Assembly: GCA_013151345.1 (NCBI GenBank) | Contig: JAADIM010000021.1 | Coordinates: 1 to 34,926 of the forward strand | Reading direction: 5' to 3' | Source of the DNA: Gammaproteobacteria bacterium | Lineage (GTDB): Bacteria > Pseudomonadota > Gammaproteobacteria > SG8-11 | Length of the DNA stretch: 34,926 nt | In this document: one piece after another, positions 1-7,056 of the stretch | How positions within the stretch are numbered: position 1 is the first letter of the stretch | Layout: every line of letters starts with the position of its first letter | The notes under the pieces: generated by a model | What the model was told of the DNA's origin: nothing | What the model saw: the letters and a program-made list of their open reading frames with translations, nothing else | The model's database searches: none | Made by a program: the position numbers and the translations under genes

Positions 1-271
1 CACCTCCCATTTCTCACATTAATAATTCATGAATTAGAATTGATGCTTAAGTTATTAAGTTATCCCCAAGTATTCTGTTCAAAAAATAATACATGTGGGA
101 AGTGGGAGGCCTGACCCTCGAGATTTAGATCATGTGTAAAACTCGGTTACCTTTTTGGATCGTCGCCTGAGACAACAAGAGAAACCAACAACGACAGAAC
201 TCGATACGCGAACACCTTCTCAGGACCAAAGCAGACAATTTTTATTGACTTCCACCATAAAATGCCTAATA
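1..271. other. Non-coding DNA at window edge with inverted repeats
   Basis: I see no credible gene here. An imperfect inverted repeat of 17 bp pairs 3-19 with 93-109 (15 of 17 positions). A shorter perfect one pairs CCTGAGA (166-172) with TCTCAGG (218-224). The segment between the first pair is very A/T rich. These could be the end of a mobile element or a structured RNA; nothing decides between them. Confidence 0.4.
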
Positions 272-320
272 TGTCTTATATATAAGTCATATATGTCCGA
301 TATGACTTATATATAAGTCA
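272..320. promoter_or_regulatory. Two palindromic operators upstream of hipBA
   Basis: TGACTTATATATAAGTCA at 303-320 is a perfect 18-bp palindrome. TGTCTTATATATAAGTCA at 272-289 is the same site with one changed arm base. They are exactly 31 bp apart, about three helical turns, so bound dimers would lie on the same face of the DNA. HipB-type antitoxins repress their own operon by binding such paired sites, and the A/T core may overlap the promoter. The palindrome is seen; the role as HipB operator is inferred from position. Confidence 0.7.
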
Positions 321-335
321 TTGTGGAGGCTAGGA

Positions 336-674
336 ATGCCAAAAAAGTCAGTTACCCGTACATATTCACGCTATACCCGTGAAGCACTAAAGCTTCTTGG
401 GCAGATCATTAAGCTTGGGCGGGTTGAGCGTAAACTTACTGCTCAAGACCTAGCCGACCGAGCCGGTATATCACGCGACATGCTCCAGCGCATTGAAAAA
501 GGCGATCCCAAATGTGAGATCGGCGTGGCGTTTGAGCTTGCTGCGCTTGTCGGCTTTAAGCTGTTTGATGCCGATGCTTCGTCACTGACTGGACATATCA
601 GTCAAACAGAAGGGAAGCTGGCCCTTTTACCCAAACATGTACGTAAACCAAAGGCAGTAGATGATGAGTTCTAA
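336..674 (+). CDS. hipB: HipB-like antitoxin, helix-turn-helix repressor
   Basis: A 112-residue DNA-binding protein and probable antitoxin and autorepressor of the downstream HipA kinase. A Cro/CI-type HTH occupies about residues 35-58, with LTAQDLADRAGISRDML as the two helices and RIEKG after the recognition helix. The ATG at 336 is chosen because GGAGG (325-329) lies 6 nt upstream; an in-frame TTG at 321 would sit on top of that ribosome site. The tail is basic then acidic (KHVRKPKAVDDEF), suiting a flexible segment that contacts the toxin. The gene overlaps hipA, as in other hipBA operons, and follows twin operators. Codon composition looks richer in G+C than the surrounding non-coding DNA, consistent with acquisition. 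It could be an HTH protein of a related kinase-toxin system, but the neighbour makes HipB the best call. Confidence 0.85.
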   Translation: MPKKSVTRTYSRYTREALKLLGQIIKLGRVERKLTAQDLADRAGISRDMLQRIEKGDPKCEIGVAFELAALVGFKLFDADASSLTGHISQTEGKLALLPKHVRKPKAVDDEF

Positions 675-1938
675 GCCCCCATATACCCAAGCCTTTGCCT
701 GGATTTGGCTCCCAGGCGAGACGCAGCCTGTTGTTGCGGGCAAATTGAACCTTGATGGCGACAATTTGCTTTTTAACTACGGCAAGAGCTATCTGGAACG
801 GGATAATGCCATAGCGATTTATGATGTTGAGCTGCCTCTCAAGCCGGGCGCACAAGGGCTATTGGCTGGCTTAAGTATGCCGAACTGTATTCGGGACGCC
901 GCACCCGATGCTTGGGGTCGGCGCGTATTAATCAACCGCCTTTTGGGCTTATTAAAAGGTGCTGATGCAAATAATACCACTCAACTAGATGAGCTAACGT
1001 ACTTACTGGAATCTGGCTCTGACCGTATTGGAGCACTGGATTTTCAGCACTCAGCGACTGAATACGTGCCACGCTCCCCGGTCAATGCCTCGCTGGAGGA
1101 GTTACTGGATGCTGCTGCCCTCGTTGAAAAGGGCATCCCACTCACGCCAGAGCTAGACCAAGCCCTTCACCATGGTAGTTCCATCGGTGGGGCGCGGCCC
1201 AAGGCGCTTATTGAGAACGACGATAAGAAATACATCGCCAAGTTTTCATCTTCGACCGATCTATACAGCGTGGTAAAGGCTGAGTTTATCGCCATGCGCC
1301 TGGCCACACTGATGGGGCTAGATGTTGCGTGCGTGTCAATGGAACAGGCCGCTAATAAGGATGTATTGCTGATCGAACGTTTTGACCGTGTTTATGCGCA
1401 TGACGGTTGGCAACGCAAGGCCATGGTCTCCGGCCTAACCTTACTTGGTCTAGATGAGATGATGGCCCGCTATGCCAGTTATGAAGACCTGGCCGAGATC
1501 ATTCGTCACCACTTTAGAGATGCGCCCGGAACACTGAAAGAACTGTTTTCTCGTCTTGTGTTTAATATTTTGTGCGGCAATACAGACGACCATGCCCGCA
1601 ATCATGCGGCCTTTTGGGATGGGACAATGCTCTCGCTAACACCTGCCTATGACATTTGCCCGCAAGGAAGGACCGGCAATGAGGCCACGCAAGCGATGCT
1701 GATTTCCGGTGAAAACCGGATGAGTCAGTTCACAGTTTGTTTGGATGCGGCGCAGCATTTCCTGCTATCTCGTGAAGAGGCCAGCACCATTATCAAGCAT
1801 CAAATTGCGGTGATTGAGAGCAACTGGGATGCTGTTTGCGATGAGGCAAACCTAAGTGAAACGGATCGCACCCTGTTCTGGCGGCGGCAATTCTTGAATC
1901 CGTTTGCGCTGGAAGGGTTTGCTAAAGCCAAAGAATAA
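661..1938 (+). CDS. hipA: HipA-family serine/threonine kinase toxin
   Basis: A 425-residue HipA-like kinase. In characterised systems HipA phosphorylates a tRNA synthetase (GltX in E. coli) and induces dormancy; the target here is unknown. Residues about 10-110 are the N-subdomain (Couple_hipA) with the typical DAWGRR segment. The glycine-rich loop is SSIGGARPKAL (173-183). The kinase core has IERFDR (238-243), the catalytic NTDDHARN (307-314) and metal-binding YDI (330-332). All residues expected of an active kinase are present, including serines at 173-174 where HipA autophosphorylates. ATG codons at 661 and 664 are both possible; either overlaps hipB, implying coupled translation. Length is close to the family norm of about 440. 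It lies in a mobile-element-rich region beside tRNA genes, a usual setting for acquired toxin-antitoxin pairs. Confidence 0.9.
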   Translation: MMSSKPPYTQAFAWIWLPGETQPVVAGKLNLDGDNLLFNYGKSYLERDNAIAIYDVELPLKPGAQGLLAGLSMPNCIRDAAPDAWGRRVLINRLLGLLKGADANNTTQLDELTYLLESGSDRIGALDFQHSATEYVPRSPVNASLEELLDAAALVEKGIPLTPELDQALHHGSSIGGARPKALIENDDKKYIAKFSSSTDLYSVVKAEFIAMRLATLMGLDVACVSMEQAANKDVLLIERFDRVYAHDGWQRKAMVSGLTLLGLDEMMARYASYEDLAEIIRHHFRDAPGTLKELFSRLVFNILCGNTDDHARNHAAFWDGTMLSLTPAYDICPQGRTGNEATQAMLISGENRMSQFTVCLDAAQHFLLSREEASTIIKHQIAVIESNWDAVCDEANLSETDRTLFWRRQFLNPFALEGFAKAKE

Positions 1939-2348
1939 TACCACATCCAAGGATGCCCCTTGGTCGTCATCCACTGGCGAAACAGTGGTCGTGTTTGAGC
2001 GGCGGTACGGTCACGGCATCCAACTCGGCGTACGGTTGGTCTTAATGAAATTATCGATGGGATTCCAAAGGGAGATATGAAATTCTCCCTTGCCCATGGG
2101 GGTTTTGGGGGTAGCCTGGAAGCTCCCCCGAATGGTGATTAAACGGCCAGACGTTTTGGGCATGGTTCGGTGCAGGTGGAAAAGGCCACTCTCCCAGTCC
2201 TGCGAGTGGTGAAACGGCGATACGTTTTAAGCCGGAGGGATGCAACGGGGACGCGCAGCGGGCCCCCTTGCCAAGATGGTTTTGTACGAAAATGACCACA
2301 TTTGTAGTACAAAACACATCTTGCGGTCATCCTTAATCGCACCAATAG
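1939..2348. other. Gene-free repeat-rich stretch after hipA
   Basis: Two hairpins follow the hipA stop: CCAAGG/CCTTGG (1947-1963) and CCACTG/CAGTGG (1971-1988). Neither has a T-run, so they may be mRNA-stabilising or weak terminators. The rest (about 1990-2340) has short open frames on both strands that I do not recognise. It is richer in G+C than the DNA on either side, so it probably derives from another source. I see no convincing gene. Confidence 0.4.
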
Positions 2349-2450
2349 CATGGCTATGCTGCAACCGCTCACTTCACTACCAAAGTAGATCGTGAGATTA
2401 CAGAGCGGATGACGGTGACTTTGATTTGCAATGCACTAGAGAAAATAAAT
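2349..2450 (+). pseudogene. Possible IS3-type transposase scrap
   Basis: The plus-strand frame reads KVDREITERMTVTLICNALEK (part of 2382-2444). This resembles the segment after the second catalytic Asp of IS3-family OrfB transposases, where (S/T)(E/D)RMTADLVxxAL is typical. The frame is closed by a stop at 2346 and loses similarity after about 2450, so only about 30 codons survive. No terminal inverted repeats or target duplication are visible. Recognition rests on a short motif, so the call is tentative. Confidence 0.35.
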
Positions 2451-2532
2451 CATAACGTCCAAAACACCATATTTTCCACGGGCTACTCACTGGGCTACTC
2501 AGAAGTAAAAAAATACGGACGAAAAAATATTT

Positions 2533-3147
2533 CTAAACCGGAAGCCCCAACCGTTTGAATCCGCGGATTAATGTGTCGTGGGAGACGCTGAGTTGGGTTG
2601 CTACGTGAGAGATGGGAATGTTGTTTTGTGTTACTTTTTTATGGGCGGCGTGTACGTGGTCGTCTGATAATAAGTACGGTCGTCCGAGATGTTGTCCGCG
2701 GCGTTTGGCGCTGGCCATTTTTTCTTTTGTCCGTCGGGAAATTATGGCGCGTTCGTACTCGGCCCAACTTGCGGTATCGATGAACCATTTTCGGCCTTCG
2801 GGTGTTGTTGTATCGATACATTGCGTTATTGATCTGAATTCGATGCCGTCTTTCATAAGTTCATCGAGGAATAAAATCGCTTCAATGGTTGAACGGAACG
2901 CCCGGTCGATAGCCCAGACCATAAAGACATCGCCGGTTCGTAATTTCTTGCGGGCCTTTTCCAGCCCCGGCCTGTTCTTCGCTACGGCAATGCCTTCATC
3001 CATGAAAATCCTTACGCACCCTGCGGCTTCAAGGGCATCGGTTTGAGGATCGACACTTTGCTCATCTGTAGACACACGGGCATAGCCGATTTTTTGCGAT
3101 TTTCTTGACGACACTAGGCACTGACTCTTCAAAAATGAACTCCGCAT
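2533..3147 (-). CDS. Serine resolvase/invertase, Tn3-type
   Basis: A 204-residue small serine recombinase. The catalytic domain opens with IGYARVSTDEQS, with the nucleophilic Ser at about residue 26. It continues with the conserved VWAIDRAFRS and then the E-helix segment EYERAIISRRTKEKMASAKR, followed by the hinge RGQHLGRP and a C-terminal HTH (ISHVATQLSVSHDTLIRGFKRLG). All core catalytic residues I would look for are present. Start: the ATG at 3147 has AAAAGGG upstream; a TTG at 3174 is less likely. Even so, about 18 residues precede IGYARVST, where most resolvases have one or two, so the original start may have been lost or replaced. Palindromic sites over and upstream of its start look like res subsites. 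No transposase partner is left, so it is probably a transposon leftover or a multimer-resolution gene of the island. Confidence 0.88.
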   Translation of the reverse strand: MRSSFLKSQCLVSSRKSQKIGYARVSTDEQSVDPQTDALEAAGCVRIFMDEGIAVAKNRPGLEKARKKLRTGDVFMVWAIDRAFRSTIEAILFLDELMKDGIEFRSITQCIDTTTPEGRKWFIDTASWAEYERAIISRRTKEKMASAKRRGQHLGRPYLLSDDHVHAAHKKVTQNNIPISHVATQLSVSHDTLIRGFKRLGLPV

Positions 3148-3288
3148 AAGGGAACCCTTTTGCGTACCCACCAATAAGCAGGTTTTCGCACAGATTCGCT
3201 TCCATAGTGATCATTTTTGCCGTCTTTTCAATAGATTTTGCCCTTTTTTCACCCTTATGACAATATCCGCATAACGGTTCCCTTATCC
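3141..3288. promoter_or_regulatory. Candidate res site of the adjacent resolvase
   Basis: Two related palindromes flank the resolvase start. GCATAAGGGAACCCTTTTGC (3144-3163) is a near-perfect 20-bp palindrome covering the ATG. ATAACGGTTCCCTTAT (3271-3286) is a 16-bp version, and both are preceded by TCCGC. A possible third, half-conserved copy lies around 3240-3258 (CCCTTTTTTCACCCTTATG). Tn3-family res sites have two or three such inverted subsites within about 120 bp, usually just upstream of the resolvase gene and also serving autoregulation. The repeats are seen; the function is inferred. Confidence 0.5.
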
Positions 3289-3423
3289 ATAGGTCATTGA
3301 ATATTTTGATTTTAATGGAGATTTGGGAATGACAATGTTCGTGAAACAGAGCCTTATGGCTTGTGTGACCGCCACTATATGGCGGCGGTGTTAAGCGGAT
3401 TAAGAATATTGAAGAAATCCTGA

Positions 3424-3625
3424 ATGAAAACAGTTCGAACCGCGATGGACTTTCTCGTAAGCCCTTGTAATTTATGGTATTCTGACCGGTTAGAGGACAA
3501 ACATGCAATACTGAAACTCGCTTTTACCGACCGTCTTGAGTATGTCCGAAATGAAGGACTTCGAACCGCAAATACCACCCTACCTTTCAAGGTGTTAGGA
3601 GGTCTTGCAACCTCCCAAAACAAAA
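3424..3625 (+). pseudogene. C-terminal remnant of a large serine recombinase
   Basis: An open frame of about 60 codons reads FRTAMDFL-like text (TVRTAMDFLVSPCNLWYSD), then LEDKHAILKLAFTDRLEYV and TTLPFKVLGG. This matches the C-terminal end of the large serine recombinases common in proteobacterial integrative elements, where (V/I)LKLAFADRL..R.EGxRT..T.LPFK is characteristic. The catalytic and recombinase domains are absent. The frame has no stop before running into the antisense strand of tRNA-Arg, as often happens with elements inserted at the 3' end of this tRNA. It is therefore the scar of an element once integrated beside tRNA-Arg(ACG). Identification is from remembered family patterns, not a search. 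Confidence 0.6.
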
Positions 3626-3702
3626 TGGCGCGCCCGGAGAGATTCGAACTCCCGACCGCCCGGTTCGTAGCCGGGTACTCTATCCAGCTGAGCTACGGGC
3701 GC
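3626..3702 (-). tRNA. tRNA-Arg (anticodon ACG)
   Basis: A complete 77-nt cloverleaf on the minus strand with encoded CCA. The acceptor GCGCCCG pairs with CGGGCGC, with discriminator G and then CCA at 3628-3626. The anticodon stem CCCGG/CCGGG encloses loop CTACGAA, giving ACG. The T-loop TTCGAAT and the D-arm are regular. The A at position 34 is expected to be edited to inosine by TadA, encoded at 18175-18687. The gene lies downstream of csrA and tRNA-Ser in the ancestral order, as serV-argV follows csrA in E. coli. Confidence 0.97.
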
Positions 3703-3722
3703 GCTGTTTTTAACTCTTTATC

Positions 3723-3784
3723 TATCCATGGCATTACTTTGGAGGTTCTATTTAACCCCGGCTCAAGCATCCCAGGTTGAGCGT
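3723..3784. repeat. Hairpin repeat upstream of tRNA-Arg, copy 1
   Basis: This segment is related to 6961-7020, upstream of tRNA-Ser. Both share ATCCATGGC at one end and, about 30 bp on, TAACCCC.GCTCAA..ATCC followed by GGTTGAGCG. Here the stem GCTCAA (3761-3766) / TTGAGC (3777-3782) is weaker than in the other copy. The pair may be an intergenic palindromic repeat family or a processing/termination signal between csrA and the tRNAs. Twenty bases separate it from the tRNA 5' end. Confidence 0.6.
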
Positions 3785-4056
3785 TCGCGGTATTTTACCG
3801 CTACGCAAATAAATATGGCGGAGAGAGAGAGAGGCCGTGTTTTGCCCACTTTCATCCACTCTCAGGGCCTCTTATATTCTGTCACAACCCCTTGTATTGC
3901 TAACTCTTTTTTCCAATTAGGGCTGTTAGCTGCTATCATAAATTATCAGCGATTCTCAGACTTAAACGTACCCCCACGCGTGCTCTCAAAATGCCCTAAA
4001 AAGCAGGTTTTGGGGTTTTTCGCCAAGTTCGCGATCATACACTATCAGGTAGATTT
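3785..4056. other. Gap holding left attachment repeat, no gene
   Basis: From the hairpin repeat to the integrase start I see only the left copy of the tRNA-Ser 3' end (3812-3829) and a following GA run. A short frame across the region shows no recognisable protein. Confidence 0.5.
3812..3829. repeat. Left attachment-site copy (18-bp direct repeat)
   Basis: AATATGGCGGAGAGAGAG is identical to 6756-6773, which is the CCA end and acceptor strand of tRNA-Ser(GCT) plus 4 flanking bases. After the match, the copies diverge. An orphan fragment of a tRNA 3' end about 2.9 kb from the intact tRNA, with an integrase gene between, is the usual signature of tRNA-targeted integration. Confidence 0.8.
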
Positions 4057-5398
4057 ATGGTAACACTGAGTAACAAACCGAATTCCAGCAACAAGTCTAT
4101 TAAAACAGATATGCAAATAAGGCACCTATCCAAAGTGGGCCAATTTCGCATTGACCACGGTGTCTATATTTGCATCAAAAAAAAACCGAACCGGCACCCT
4201 CTCCAAATCGTTTAAATTTCGATACGGCTTCCAAGGCGTTGATCGTTGGGAATGGCTTGGCACGTATCCCGGTTTGAGGCTTGCCGAGGCGTTGGCAGAT
4301 GGGCAAGCCCGGCGCATAAAGTATAAAAAATGGACACGTGACGGACTGGACCCTAAGCGACAAAACGAGATGACCATTGAGGCCAAGCAAAAAGCGGAAC
4401 GGCTCAATGGAGAGGGAAACAAAACATTCGCAGAATGCGCAGTAATATACCGCTGGCGCAATCGTCGCCGCTGGACCAATTGGAAAAATAAAGCACAGTG
4501 GCGAACAACACTTGCAACGTATGCCAATCCCGTTATCGGTGACATGCCTGTTAGAAACATCTCTACTAAAGACATTATCGAAGTGTTGACTCCGATCTGG
4601 AATAAAATTCCAGAAACCGCCGATCGAGTGCGCGGCAGAGTTGAGAGCGTGTTGGCGTTGGCTGGAATTCTAGGATACCGTGATGTGGACATACCGAACC
4701 CAGCTAGAAAAAGAAAACATTTAGATCAACTTTTTGCGTCTAAAGAAACGATACAGCCAACTAAAGGCCACCATGCCATTGACGGCGACGACATCCCAAA
4801 ATTTTATCAAGCAGTCCGGTCAACGCAAAGCATGCCCGTTAAGGTTCTTGCATTTGTCACAGCAGCAAATCTCCACTTAAGCGAGGCCCGATTGGCAACG
4901 TGGAACGAATTTGATTTTGAACAAGATGTTTGGGTAGTGTCAGCCAGTAGACATAAAGCAAGAAAAAATTTTGTTATACCCCTTACCGTTGAACTGAAAA
5001 ATATTTTGAATGAAGCACGACAATTGAAATACTCAGGAGCCTATATTTTCCCAGGGGAAAAACGAAACCGGCCGGTAAGCGACAGCGCTGTGTTGAGTTT
5101 AGCAAAGGAGATCAACGACGCCGAAACAACAGTCCACGGCCTGCGTAGCAGTTTTCGAGATTGGGCCGCTGACCAGACGAGCATGCCCGACAGTTTGGCG
5201 GAATTGTTGTTGTCGCACCGTGCAAAAGATAAAGTTATTCGAGCCTATTTTCGCAGCAGCATGATGGCAAAGCGTCGACTTGCATTGGAAACGTGGCAAG
5301 CCTTTTGCCGAGGTGAATCATTCGATAGTGATTTTCTAAGTAGTAAAAATGTGATATCAATTGAAGCAGTTCGCGGGACGAGCCCACAATCAGGCTAA
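4057..5398 (+). pseudogene. P4-type tyrosine integrase, frameshifted, Arg lost
   Basis: The long frame 4151-5398 (from a TTG) encodes most of a P4-family integrase: the DUF4102-like arm-binding end (FKFRYGFQG..W..LGTYPGL), core-binding domain, and catalytic domain with HGLR (329-332), LLSHR (H356) and nucleophile Tyr366. The missing N-terminus lies one frame over: an ATG at 4057 opens a frame ending DHGVYICIKKK, the expected text before the long frame. The two join at an A9 run (4177-4185), so one extra A disrupts the gene. In addition, the first catalytic Arg (RxGE in the family) is His242 (HLSE; codon CAC at 4874-4876), one transition from CGC. Either change alone would probably stop recombination. 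Counted from 4057, about 446 codons, a normal family length. The gene lies just inside the left attachment repeat. Confidence 0.85.
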
Positions 5399-5541
5399 CA
5401 ATAATTAACACTTCCAAATTATTTTCAATATTTTTTTTGTGCAAAGTGGTATCAAAAACTGAAAATAATCACACGTTATGTACTCTTGTTTAATCCCTTG
5501 TATTACTTCGTAAAGTAAGCGGTCAAACTAGGACGTTAATA

Positions 5542-5966
5542 TTAGCTAGGCAGTTGCAAGTCAGATCGAAGTGGATTATCAGCAAATTTCTGTTTCCAAA
5601 CTCTCGGTGTTAATTCAATGACTTTTTTTGCAGGATGTTGGCTGACCCGCTGCAATACATCCACTAGATACGTGTAAGGGTCGACGCCCTGCAACTTGCA
5701 AGTCACCAGTAAGCTTTGAATAATGCCGACTTGCTTCGCGCCGATCTCCGTCCAACAAAATAACCAGTTGCGCCGCCCCATTGTTGTGCGTGCGTGACGC
5801 CCGCATGCTGGGCAGCATAACGCTCATACGCCGCGTAACCATCCGATAGCAATGTACCGGTATAGTCGCCAATGATCTCCTTCACACAACCATGGCGGCG
5901 ATTCGATGTATAGGCGATTAGTTTGTGTGATGATCGTGCTTTCATTACTGTTTCCTCGTCTGGGTG
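5542..5966 (-). pseudogene. IS66-family transposase (TnpC) remnant
   Basis: Two transposase pieces are fused on the minus strand. The upstream piece (about 5966-5772) reads EIIGDYTGTLLSDGYAAYERY, the central IS66 DDE region. The downstream piece (5781-5542) reads GRRNWLFCWTEIGAKQVG, then VDPYTYLVDVLQRV and FADNPLRSDL, the C-terminal end. The middle of the catalytic domain, on the order of 150 residues, is deleted at about 5775 and the two pieces are in different frames. The N-terminal half and the partner genes tnpA/tnpB are missing, and no terminal repeats are visible. It sits inside the decayed tRNA-Ser element, so it inserted after or travelled with it. Confidence 0.85.
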
Positions 5967-6303
5967 CGAGAAAATAGCTTAGAGGATTCTTCCAGGAAGG
6001 AAATAACGGTCTAGTTTAACCGCTTACCCTTCTAGCGCCTTTGAGTCTGGAACACAAAAAGAATCACTATTCTCTACTAACTCTTTATTAATGGCCCCAC
6101 TCGACAACCGAAACAAACTTATATAATACCCTCGCCACAAGAAACCTTGATAATGATTAGTTCTGTATGTCAGAAACAAGGCTGGAAACAATATAGCGCC
6201 AAACAACGTGCCATATACAGTAGTAGATAATTTATATCGACACGGCCGTACGCGGCAAGGAACGCCGCTTCATTAATACACGGAACCACCGGGAGACAAC
6301 GCA
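5967..6303. other. Non-coding stretch in the tRNA-Ser element
   Basis: There is no recognisable gene. A minus-strand frame at 6024-6206 has no familiar content or convincing ribosome site. The region probably holds the promoter for the two small ORFs that follow. Confidence 0.4.
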
Positions 6304-6435
6304 ATGCGGAATCCAGAAACAAAGCAAGCCCGCTATAAGACTAAAACGATCGAACTCGGTTTTATAATCCACCCTGAAGACAGGCCTGCCATTCAAAAGC
6401 TGACCGTTAAACTAAAGAAGAAGCGGAGGTTATGA
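6304..6435 (+). CDS. Small basic protein of unknown function
   Basis: A 43-codon frame starting at ATG with GGGAG (6291-6295) 8 nt upstream. The product is very basic, with a KLTVKLKKKRRL end and a central IELGFIIHPEDRPAIQKL segment that could form a short strand-helix-helix unit as in ribbon-helix-helix DNA-binding proteins. It overlaps the next tiny ORF by 4 nt (TTATGA arrangement), as in an operon. It lies in the decayed element, where small DNA-binding regulators are common. It may equally be a truncated gene. Function not recognised. Confidence 0.4.
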   Translation: MRNPETKQARYKTKTIELGFIIHPEDRPAIQKLTVKLKKKRRL

Positions 6436-6524
6436 CGGACAACCAAAACGCGCTATACGAACAGCCACAGGCTTACACATATCAATTCATCCACGTCTCG
6501 ACCGAGGCGTTGAGCTGTTTGTAA
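6432..6524 (+). CDS. Tiny ORF overlapping the preceding small gene
   Basis: Thirty codons starting with an ATG that overlaps the preceding stop; GGAGG (6425-6429) is close upstream. The product (MTDNQNALYEQPQAYTYQFI then HVSTEALSCL) is not recognised and may be a truncated start of a lost gene. Only the overlap and the good ribosome site support it. Confidence 0.25.
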   Translation: MTDNQNALYEQPQAYTYQFIHVSTEALSCL

Positions 6525-6755
6525 TTTAAGTGGGGTTGGTACTTTTTAGGTGACAATGTTTACCCTTTTGGCAGCAATGTCAGTGCGTATTCTAGGCGTT
6601 TGATAAGTTTTTATTCGTGATGCAGTTGAGGACACGTTTTGAGCACTGATTTCCAGGTCTCTGTTTTTCAAGCACTTTCAAAAACGTACCCTTGAACCGT
6701 GCCTTCAGCTATATCTCGCCATATAAGCCACTGATTAATAACGAGAAACACCATT

Positions 6756-6773
6756 AATATGGCGGAGAGAGAG
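6756..6773. repeat. Right attachment site within tRNA-Ser 3' end
   Basis: The copy of AATATGGCGGAGAGAGAG that forms the CCA, discriminator and acceptor 3' strand of tRNA-Ser(GCT). Its partner is at 3812-3829. Integration here leaves the tRNA intact. Confidence 0.8.
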
Positions 6774-6849
6774 GGATTCGAACCCTCGATGGGGGTTAAC
6801 CCATACTCCCTTAGCAGGGGAGCGCCTTCAGCCGCTCGGCCATCTCTCC
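6760..6849 (-). tRNA. tRNA-Ser (anticodon GCT)
   Basis: A 90-nt class II tRNA on the minus strand with encoded CCA (6762-6760). The acceptor GGAGAGA pairs with TCTCTCC, with discriminator G. The anticodon stem CTCCC/GGGAG has loop CTGCTAA, giving GCT. A long variable arm (TATGGGTTAACCCCCAT) is typical of tRNA-Ser. Its 3' end served as attachment site for the element at 3812-6773. In E. coli the equivalent serV also follows csrA. Confidence 0.97.
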
Positions 6850-6960
6850 AATTTATTGCTATGCAAACCTTTCTACATTTGTTCCGGTCGTAATCTTGCT
6901 AAATTCTATCAGTCGCTTGTAGCAATCCTGCATTTGCTAATACTTAACTTATTACTTGCC

Positions 6961-7020
6961 ATCCATGGCGCAACACTAAGGATTCTCAATAACCCCAGCT
7001 CAACCATCCTTGGTTGAGCG
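6961..7020. repeat. Hairpin repeat upstream of tRNA-Ser, copy 2
   Basis: Contains a perfect 9-bp stem GCTCAACCA (6998-7006) / TGGTTGAGC (7011-7019) with a 4-nt loop, and ATCCATGGC at the left end, as in 3723-3784. The pairing stays possible despite sequence drift between the copies, suggesting that structure matters. No T-run follows on either strand. Confidence 0.6.
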
Positions 7021-7031
7021 CTCATCGCGCT

Positions 7032-7056
7032 GCTCAGTGACATTAGGTCACTGAGC
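7032..7056. repeat. Perfect 10-bp stem downstream of csrA
   Basis: GCTCAGTGAC and GTCACTGAGC are separated by five bases. Together with the adjacent repeat hairpin it forms a double hairpin between csrA and tRNA-Ser. A clear T-run is missing, so factor-independent termination is not certain; RNase processing is an alternative. Confidence 0.6.

Larger units (their letters stand above)
3812..6773. mobile_element. Decayed integrative element in tRNA-Ser(GCT)
   Basis: The element is bounded by the 18-bp direct repeats and contains, left to right, a broken P4-type integrase, an IS66 transposase fragment and two very small ORFs. With one repeat plus the intervening DNA it measures 2944 bp. It splits tRNA-Ser(GCT) from tRNA-Arg(ACG), which are adjacent in relatives such as E. 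coli. The integrase frameshift and missing catalytic Arg, together with the truncated IS, show that it can no longer move on its own. Boundaries are seen; the history is inferred. Confidence 0.75.

Noticed and set aside
2051-2372. Two overlapping minus-strand frames after hipA
   Set aside because: Composition-driven open frames with no recognisable motif; start sites are poor.
3626-3780. Plus-strand frame continuing as MARPERFELPTARF... across the tRNA
   Set aside because: This is the familiar translation of antisense tRNA-Arg and not a protein. Only the part before 3626 was kept as a recombinase remnant.
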